Source: Eutrophovita sp913057845
GTDB taxonomy: Bacteria; Pseudomonadota; Gammaproteobacteria; Burkholderiales; Eutrophovitaceae
Direction: 5' to 3'
NCBI GenBank assembly: GCA_963925895.1
Contig: CAWUVH010000014.1
Location: 1-36,947 of the forward strand
Length of the DNA stretch: 36,947 nt
Shown: positions 31,458 through 36,947 of the stretch, one piece after another
Layout of the letters: every line of letters begins with the position of its first letter
Numbering within the stretch: position 1 is the stretch's first letter
The notes under the pieces: generated by a model
The model's database searches: none
What the model saw: the letters and a program-made list of their open reading frames with translations, nothing else
What the model was told of the DNA's origin: nothing
Translations under genes and position numbers: made by a program

Positions 31458-32198
31458 ATGCGAGTAGGATTATTCGTCACCTGTGTGGCCGATTTGATGC
31501 GACCAAGTATTGGTCTAGCTGCCGTCAAGTTGTTGGAGCGAGCGGATTGTGAGGTGGTTTTCCCTGAAAACCAAACGTGTTGTGGGCAACCAGCTTACAA
31601 CGCGGGCGATAGGTTAACAGCACAGCAGCTCGCTAGAAAAGTGATTTCCGAGTTTGCAGATGTCGATTACATAGTTATCCCTTCCGGATCTTGTGCGGGC
31701 ATGATTAAAACCCACTATGAAGAGCTCTTGTCAGACCTGCCTGAGTATCGAGTTAAGGCGCAATGGTTAGCGGCTAGAACCTACGAATTAACCGATTTTT
31801 TGGTGAATGTTGTTGATATGGACTCGTTCGATACGACGTTTCAAGGAACGATTGCTTACCATGATTCGTGCGCAGGCCTCAGAGAGCTCAACATTAAAGA
31901 GCAGCCTAGAAAGTTACTCTCGCACTTAGCCCATGTCGACTTAAAGGAAATGGCAGGGGCCGAACAATGTTGTGGTTTTGGAGGAACATTTTCGGTTAAG
32001 TATGGTGATATCTCGTCGCGAATAGTTGATCTCAAATGCGATGATCTTGAGGCTACTGAAGTGGATGCTCTGGTGCTTGGTGATCTTGGCTGTATGTTAA
32101 ATATTGAGGGTAAGCTTCGCCGCAGGGGAAATCATAAAACGAAAGTACTTCACATAGCCGAGGTCCTTACCGGCTTAGTCGGTGAAGAGACAGAATAG
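31458..32198 (+). CDS. lutA: L-lactate utilisation protein LutA
   Basis: 246 residues with two CCG cysteine-rich domains, as in LutA/YkgE and heterodisulfide reductase subunits: QTCCGQPAYN near residue 40 and QCCGFGGTFS near residue 172, each paired with upstream cysteines (SGSCAGM, HDSCAGL). LutA, LutB and LutC together oxidise L-lactate to pyruvate using Fe-S clusters, feeding electrons to the respiratory chain. It is first in the operon, with AGG about 9 nt upstream of the ATG. lutB follows after 17 nt. Confidence 0.93.
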   Translation: MRVGLFVTCVADLMRPSIGLAAVKLLERADCEVVFPENQTCCGQPAYNAGDRLTAQQLARKVISEFADVDYIVIPSGSCAGMIKTHYEELLSDLPEYRVKAQWLAARTYELTDFLVNVVDMDSFDTTFQGTIAYHDSCAGLRELNIKEQPRKLLSHLAHVDLKEMAGAEQCCGFGGTFSVKYGDISSRIVDLKCDDLEATEVDALVLGDLGCMLNIEGKLRRRGNHKTKVLHIAEVLTGLVGEETE

Positions 32199-32215
32199 CA
32201 TCAGGAAAATTTCTC

Positions 32216-33634
32216 ATGGAACTAACATCACACCAATTCAAGTCTGTTTCGAGTGCGAAACTCAAAGACGTGAAGTTGCAAAAGGCATTGTATAAAGCGA
32301 AAGACGGATTTGTCGTTCCTCGCGCCAAAGTTGTTGCAGATCTGGATAACTTTGAGGAAATACGACAGGCTGCGGCCGATGTGAGGGATCATGGCCTAGC
32401 GCATTTAGACGTTTACTTAGAGGAGTGGGAAAAGCAGGCGCAAGCGGCTGGTACCATCGTCCATTGGGCTGAGTCTTACGAAGAATTGAACGCCCTTGTT
32501 GTTAAGATTGCCCAAGATAATCAGGTCAAGAAAATTATCAAATCCAAATCGATGGTCGGTGAAGAGACTGGGCTGAATCAGTATGTTGAAGGTCATGGCA
32601 TCGAGGTTAAAGAGACGGATTTGGGTGAGTACATTATCCAACAAGCTGGAGAACATCCTTCTCATATTATTGCACCAGCAACTCATAAATCTAAGGATGA
32701 TGTTGCTGATTTATTCGCCGAAAAACACCAACGTCCACGGTTGGATGATGCGGAAAAGTTGACACATGAGGCCAGAGAAATACTGCGGCCACATTTTTTA
32801 GACGCCGACATGGGTATTACAGGCGCCAATTTTATGATAGCTGAGACCGGATCTACGGTGATTGTGACTAACGAAGGCAATGGTCGTATGACCACGACCA
32901 TGCCAAGGGTGCATGTTGCGATCAGCAGTATTGAAAAATGCATTCCTACGCTGGATGATTTTGCGTTAATGATGCGACTACTTCCTCGGTCGGCGACTGG
33001 GCAAGTGATCAGTAACTACGTGTCAATGACGACTGGGCCAAAACGAGCTAAGGACAACGATGGTCCCGTCGAGTTTCACGTCATTATTTTAGATGTCGGT
33101 CGTACTCGAGTCTTGGGGTCAGATCTTAGAGAAGCGCTGCGTTGCATTCGTTGTGGAGCTTGTATGAACCATTGTCCCGTTTATCAAAATGTTGGTGGCC
33201 ATGCTTATGGTTGGGTCTATCCGGGCCCAATTGGGTCAGTGTTAACCCCAGCTTATAATGGCATCGAGAACGCAATTGATTTACCTAATGCGGCAACGTT
33301 GTGTAATCAGTGCGGGGTGGTGTGTCCAGTTAAAATTCCGTTGCCTGATTTGATGAGAAAGTTGAGAGAGAAGCAGTATGAAAGAAACCTTAAGTCTTCG
33401 GCGGAAAAATGGTCACTCAGGCTTTGGGCGTATCTTGCGCTTCGACCGAAGCTGTACTCAATCGTAACGAGAATTATGGCGAGGGTTGGAAAGTTGTTGG
33501 GTGGGGATTCGAGGCGTATTAACCACATGTTGTTCGGTGGCAAAGATTGGACCAGACATCGAGATTTGCCTGCCCCCCGGGGACGGACCTTTAGAGATAT
33601 CTATCTAAATAGAAACAAGACCACTAATCGATAA
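32216..33634 (+). CDS. lutB: L-lactate utilisation iron-sulfur protein LutB
   Basis: 472 residues. The N-terminal LUD-type domain (AETGSTVIVTNEGNGRM near 220-235) is followed by two ferredoxin-like clusters: C310-x2-C313-x2-C316-x3-C320-P, and C363-x2-C366-x3-C370-P in which the family motif has three cysteines. The C-terminal part ends in a basic tail with WTRHRDLPAPRGRTFR. It is the electron-transfer core of the LutABC lactate oxidation complex. AGGA lies before the ATG. lutC follows 8 nt after the stop. Confidence 0.94.
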   Translation: MELTSHQFKSVSSAKLKDVKLQKALYKAKDGFVVPRAKVVADLDNFEEIRQAAADVRDHGLAHLDVYLEEWEKQAQAAGTIVHWAESYEELNALVVKIAQDNQVKKIIKSKSMVGEETGLNQYVEGHGIEVKETDLGEYIIQQAGEHPSHIIAPATHKSKDDVADLFAEKHQRPRLDDAEKLTHEAREILRPHFLDADMGITGANFMIAETGSTVIVTNEGNGRMTTTMPRVHVAISSIEKCIPTLDDFALMMRLLPRSATGQVISNYVSMTTGPKRAKDNDGPVEFHVIILDVGRTRVLGSDLREALRCIRCGACMNHCPVYQNVGGHAYGWVYPGPIGSVLTPAYNGIENAIDLPNAATLCNQCGVVCPVKIPLPDLMRKLREKQYERNLKSSAEKWSLRLWAYLALRPKLYSIVTRIMARVGKLLGGDSRRINHMLFGGKDWTRHRDLPAPRGRTFRDIYLNRNKTTNR

Positions 33635-33642
33635 ATCACACT

Positions 33643-34290
33643 ATGCCTGCTAGGGAAAATATTTTGGCCCGAATCCGGGCTGCAAACAAAGTTGCCAATG
33701 TTACGGACGTGATGGATAGTTCAGTCGCTGATCGGCTTGCCAGTCCACCCATAAGTCCCTTACCTAAGTTAGATTGGGATCCAGAGGGGCAATTTAAGCG
33801 TAGGTGTCATGAGTCCGCATCTACTTTAGATGAGATAGCTCAGATTGACGAGTTACCTCTAGCATTGACTCGTTATCTCAGTAAAAACACCCTACCCACT
33901 AAATTAGTGTGTTGGCCAGAGTTCATCGATTTACCTTGGTCAGCCGAGGGTATTCAAATTGAGAGTCGTGGTGCTATTGGGGATGATAAGGTGGGTCTTA
34001 CTGGGAGTTATTGTGCTGTCGCCGAAACGGGGACGCTAGTACTGCTCTCAGGACAGGAAAGTCACGCGACTACCAGCTTGTTGCCCGAAACGCACATTGC
34101 GGTTATTCGTCGATCTAGAATTGTGAAGACTATGGAGGACGCGTGGCAATTAATTCGTGGTGAGGTAGTCTCGTTACCGAGGCAGGTAAGTTTTATTTCT
34201 GGTCCTTCACGAACGGCAGATATTGAAATGACGCTTGTTTATGGTGCCCATGGTCCATTTCGGGTTCACGTGATCATTCTTGATCAATGA
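33643..34290 (+). CDS. lutC: L-lactate utilisation protein LutC
   Basis: 215 residues of the LUD family (formerly DUF162). Landmarks are the start ARENILARIRAA, the GLTGSYCAVAETGTLVLLSG block near residue 118-137, LLPETHIAVI, and the C-terminal GPSRTADIEMTLVYGAHGP. LutC completes the LutABC set. There is no Shine-Dalgarno within the 8-nt gap from lutB, so translational coupling is likely. No lactate permease gene lies in the window. Confidence 0.92.
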   Translation: MPARENILARIRAANKVANVTDVMDSSVADRLASPPISPLPKLDWDPEGQFKRRCHESASTLDEIAQIDELPLALTRYLSKNTLPTKLVCWPEFIDLPWSAEGIQIESRGAIGDDKVGLTGSYCAVAETGTLVLLSGQESHATTSLLPETHIAVIRRSRIVKTMEDAWQLIRGEVVSLPRQVSFISGPSRTADIEMTLVYGAHGPFRVHVIILDQ

Positions 34291-34315
34291 GTACCAACTG
34301 TAATTGAATCATAAG

Positions 34316-34891
34316 ATGAAGACTAAAAAGTTCAGTGGCGGGTGGAGAACTAAACTTAAACGTTTCTTGCCGTCGGCAGAGACCATTCGAAATAATAAAT
34401 GGGTTGGTTGGATTGGTCCTGCTCTGTACCACCCAAGATTGTGGCAACTCAACCGAAAGGGCGTGGCTACGGGTGTTGCTATAGGTATCTTCTTCGGATT
34501 TTTGGTTCCTTTACTTCAAATACCTTTTGCTGCGATTTTCGCTGTTTGGTTCAGAGGTCATTTAGTCGCAGCAGTTATTTCGACAATGATTACCAACCCC
34601 TTAACATTCGCGCCTATTTATTTGCTTGCGAATGAAATTGGCCAGTTTGTTTTTGCGTTATTAGAGCCTGATACCCCCAACATCATAACGGATGCCGCTT
34701 ACCAGGCCGGGGATCTAGTTGTGGGGTGGCTCGATAAATTCATGTCAGTTGGAAAAAATGTTGCTGTTGGATTGCTATTGCTCGCGGTATTCGGGGCGAT
34801 ATCTGCCTACATGTTGGTCTTGGGCGTGTGGCGTGTAGTCGTCAATATTGAATGGTATCGGCGGCGTAGAAGCAGGATAGCGCAGAAGTAG
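34316..34891 (+). CDS. DUF2062 membrane protein
   Basis: 191 residues from the ATG at 34316; an in-frame TTG at 34304 would add four residues, and neither has a clear ribosome binding site. After a basic N-terminus (about residues 1-45) there are three hydrophobic segments (near 50-75, 80-105 and 142-165) in the DUF2062 pattern: a VATGVAIGIFFGF helix, then a TNPLTFAPIY turn. The C-terminus is very basic. The function of the family is not known. It starts 25 nt after lutC and may be co-transcribed, ending at the terminator near 34942-34975. Confidence 0.85.
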   Translation: MKTKKFSGGWRTKLKRFLPSAETIRNNKWVGWIGPALYHPRLWQLNRKGVATGVAIGIFFGFLVPLLQIPFAAIFAVWFRGHLVAAVISTMITNPLTFAPIYLLANEIGQFVFALLEPDTPNIITDAAYQAGDLVVGWLDKFMSVGKNVAVGLLLLAVFGAISAYMLVLGVWRVVVNIEWYRRRRSRIAQK

Positions 34892-34941
34892 AATGTCCCG
34901 TTAGATCGGCTCGTTTAGTTTTTATTTATTTTCATCAAGCC

Positions 34942-34975
34942 GATCCATAAGCCTTTTTTAAAGGGCTTATGGATC
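34942..34975 (+). terminator. Terminator after the DUF2062 gene, with competing stem
   Basis: GATCCATAAGCC (34942-34953) and its complement (34964-34975) form a 12-bp stem around a short T/A-rich loop, followed on the plus strand by TCTTTCTT. The left arm overlaps the right arm of another inverted repeat (GATCGGCT 34904-34911 with AGCCGATC 34938-34945), so only one stem can form at a time. It separates convergent DUF2062 and nhaB. Confidence 0.65.
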
Positions 34976-34993
34976 TCTTTCTTACGACAAGAT

Positions 34994-36598
34994 TTAGTGG
35001 TGATCCTTCGTGTCTGCTTCTTGATGATTGAGTTCAGACGCTTCGTGATGGCTAATCAGGCCACTTTCATACATGGATGATGTCATAGGCGGCAGCCACA
35101 GCATGACGGTCACGAGGCCTGTGATAGCCATGGTTATAGTGTAAGGCAATGCCATGAATACCATTCGCCCGTATGACAACTGAAGGAGAGGCGCCACAGC
35201 AGATGTCAGTAGGAATAAGAAAGCAGCTTGGCCATTGGGTGTTGCCACACTCGGTATGTTGGTACCTGTATTCACGGCCACTGCCAAAAGATCAAATTGA
35301 TCTCGGGAGATGATTCCTTCTGATAACGCTTTGGCTAACTCATTGATATACACCGTGGCAACGAACACGTTATCGCTGATCGCAGAGAGGACGCCGTTGG
35401 CCGCGTAAAATAAGCCAACTTGCTGAACTCCATCCAGTGATAGGCCATAGTGGATGATGCCTGAAAATAGATTTTGATCCTGAATAACGGCAACAATAGC
35501 AAAGAAGACGACTAACAAAGCAGTGAAGGGAAGTGCTTCGGTGAAAGCGTGACCAATATCGTGTTCCTTAATCACGCCATTGAATGCGGTAATAAATATA
35601 ATTACCGTTAGACCGATTACTCCAACCTCTGCAAGATGGAGTCCCAAGGCGATGATCAGCCATATCCCGGCAATGCCTTGAATGACTAATTTGGCTTTAT
35701 CCTCTTTTGTTCTTTTGGCTTCTTCTCGCTTATCAAAATCTATTAAGATCTCTAGAACTTCGACGGGTATTTTTGTTCCATATCCAAACAATTTAAATTT
35801 TTCCACCAGGGCACACGTCAGCAGGCCTACGAAGAGGACTGGGAGTGTGACTGGTGCCATACGGATGAAGAATTCAATAAATTCCCAGCCGGCACGTTCA
35901 GCGATTAAAAGGTTTTGTGGCTCCCCAACGATCGTGCATACCCCGCCCAAGGCAGTTCCTACTGCCCCATGCATCATTAAACTTCTTAAGAAGGCCTTGA
36001 ATTGTTCCATCTTATCGCGATGGACATCTTGAATATGTCGATCATCAGTCAGGTCATCATCATCTTCATGTGCTTTGCCTGACGCAACCTTGTGATAGAT
36101 CCCATAAAAGCCCACAGCGACGCCGATAATTACCGCTGTGACGGTAAGCGCATCGAGAAACGCGGAAAGAAATGCTGCCATTAGTGAGAACAGTAACGAC
36201 AAGATAATTTTAGATCGAACATTAATGAGCACTTTCGTAAAGAGCAGTAAAAGCAACCCCTTCATGAAGTAGATTCCTGCGACCATAAACATCAGCAACA
36301 AAATCACTGGAAAGTTCAACACAATCTCGTGATAAACCGTTGCGGGTGAGGTCATTCCGATCGCAACGGCCTCAATGGCAAGCAAGCCTCCGGGCGCAAG
36401 AGGATAGGCCTTCAGCGCCATTGCAAGAGTAAAAATAAATTGAATGATGAGAATCCAGCCTGTAATGAATGGGCCGACGGTATGGAACAGTATTGGGTTA
36501 ACGATCAGAAATAAAATGATCGCCGTTTTATACCAATTTGGTGTTCCTTGAAGAAAATTGGTCATGTAAACAGAACGACTTATATTCGATGACGTCAC
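34994..36598 (-). CDS. nhaB: Na+/H+ antiporter NhaB
   Basis: 534 residues (513 in E. coli), close in sequence to E. coli NhaB throughout. Examples are LIVNPILF, YPLAPGGLLAIEAVAIGMTS, the AFLSAFLDALTV motif with D149 (matching the functionally important D147 of E. coli), and NTGTNIPSVATPNGQAAFLF. It is an inner-membrane antiporter that expels sodium using the proton gradient. A GTG start at 36598 is chosen because GGAG lies 8 nt upstream; an ATG 11 codons later has no such site. The last 25 residues are His/Asp/Glu-rich and extend beyond the E. coli protein. Monocistronic. Confidence 0.96.
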   Translation of the reverse strand: MTSSNISRSVYMTNFLQGTPNWYKTAIILFLIVNPILFHTVGPFITGWILIIQFIFTLAMALKAYPLAPGGLLAIEAVAIGMTSPATVYHEIVLNFPVILLLMFMVAGIYFMKGLLLLLFTKVLINVRSKIILSLLFSLMAAFLSAFLDALTVTAVIIGVAVGFYGIYHKVASGKAHEDDDDLTDDRHIQDVHRDKMEQFKAFLRSLMMHGAVGTALGGVCTIVGEPQNLLIAERAGWEFIEFFIRMAPVTLPVLFVGLLTCALVEKFKLFGYGTKIPVEVLEILIDFDKREEAKRTKEDKAKLVIQGIAGIWLIIALGLHLAEVGVIGLTVIIFITAFNGVIKEHDIGHAFTEALPFTALLVVFFAIVAVIQDQNLFSGIIHYGLSLDGVQQVGLFYAANGVLSAISDNVFVATVYINELAKALSEGIISRDQFDLLAVAVNTGTNIPSVATPNGQAAFLFLLTSAVAPLLQLSYGRMVFMALPYTITMAITGLVTVMLWLPPMTSSMYESGLISHHEASELNHQEADTKDHH

Positions 36599-36664
36599 AG
36601 CAGAGTCTCCTATTAAATGTGTGCCCGCAATTTACACAGGATACAAGTACAATCATTAAATCGT

Positions 36665-36799
36665 ATGGGACCGGATTTTAGCATGCTTCGGGCCGAAAAT
36701 TGGTCTAAAAAAGAATTGAGACCATTTCGGTATTTATGTCTATATTTTATTTGGTTGGGAGTATTGCTGTTTTTCTGTGTCTGTACTTTTGGCCCCTAA
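36665..36799 (+). CDS. Possible small membrane protein (uncertain)
   Basis: A 44-codon frame from the ATG at 36665 (MGPDFSMLRAENWSKKELRP); an ATG at 36617 or 36683 is also possible. The last 22 residues form a hydrophobic segment with aromatic and cysteine residues (YLCLYFIWLGVLLFFCVC) preceded by positive charges, like a single-span membrane peptide. I recognise no family. No convincing ribosome binding site is seen, and the region also has to hold the nhaB upstream sequences. It may be a chance open frame. Confidence 0.25.
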   Translation: MGPDFSMLRAENWSKKELRPFRYLCLYFIWLGVLLFFCVCTFGP

Positions 36800-36834
36800 A
36801 TTAATATGTGATAAATAAGTTTGGATGCCATTTC

Positions 36835-36947
36835 ATGAAAAAAATAGTTGTTACTCGTGAAGTTTTTAGTGAAACCATTGATTTTTTAAAATCACATTTT
36901 GATGTTGCCTCCAATCAAGAGGATTGTTTGTTTCGCCGCAATGAGTT
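36835..36947 (+). CDS. Probable D-2-hydroxyacid dehydrogenase, N-terminal fragment
   Basis: Only 37 codons lie in the window before the right edge. The N-terminus MKKIVVTREVFSETIDFL, followed by KSHFDVASNQEDC, resembles the first beta-alpha-beta unit of glyoxylate/hydroxypyruvate reductases of the GhrB type, where a strand is followed by a helix and an HF-V strand. The NAD-binding domain and catalytic Arg/Glu/His are outside. The ribosome binding site is weak (GGAT). The assignment rests on short similarity only. Confidence 0.5.
   Translation, partial: MKKIVVTREVFSETIDFLKSHFDVASNQEDCLFRRNE

Noticed and set aside
1..36947. CRISPR arrays, insertion sequences, prophage genes, tRNA or rRNA genes
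   Set aside because: No spaced direct repeats, transposase or integrase frames, or cloverleaf/rRNA signatures were seen by reading both strands. A structural RNA search would be needed to exclude a divergent small RNA.

Overview
The window looks like a chromosomal segment of an uncultured or less-studied gammaproteobacterium (probably marine or aquatic, which is inference). The reasons are the str-S10-spc-alpha ribosomal gene order (tuf, rpsJ to rplQ), an E. coli-like zinc-free S14, NhaB, NudB beside AspRS, the uvrA / MFS / ssb neighbourhood and a moderate GC content (mid-40s percent by eye). Genes are densely packed. I see no tRNA or rRNA, no insertion sequence, no CRISPR array and no phage genes.

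Region 1 (1-14054) is one long co-directional ribosomal cluster. It runs from the 3' end of tuf through the S10 genes (rpsJ, rplC, rplD, rplW, rplB, rpsS, rplV, rpsC, rplP, rpmC, rpsQ). A 169-nt spacer with a good sigma70-type promoter follows, then the spc genes (rplN to secY, rpmJ) and the alpha genes (rpsM, rpsK, rpsD, rpoA, rplQ). It ends at a perfect 23-bp bidirectional terminator. Several small details are unusual: there is no room for an E. coli-type S10 leader, a well-placed 11-codon mini-ORF precedes rplF, and S4 carries a full four-cysteine zinc motif.

Region 2 (14066-19208) covers DNA repair and replication: uvrA on the minus strand, then an MFS exporter and ssb on the plus strand, then a small TusA-family sulfur carrier on the minus strand.

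Region 3 (19418-29527) is metabolic. It holds a 1157-residue fused indolepyruvate ferredoxin oxidoreductase and a GDPD-fold protein that has lost key catalytic residues. It also holds the fmdB-like / aspS / nudB cluster, whose AspRS has a non-discriminating signature, then nadA and an Atm1-type ABC exporter.

Region 4 (29579-36947) starts with a PBP7-type D-Ala-D-Ala endopeptidase. An IclR regulator stands divergent from lutABC (L-lactate oxidation), followed by a DUF2062 membrane protein, NhaB on the minus strand, and the start of a probable D-2-hydroxyacid dehydrogenase at the right edge.

Most of the window is ordinary core genome. I found no convincing new multi-gene system. The best leads are the catalytically degenerate GDPD protein with a possibly leaderless transcript (22907-23671), the four-cysteine S4, the non-discriminating AspRS, the mini-ORF before rplF, and the IclR/lut control region.
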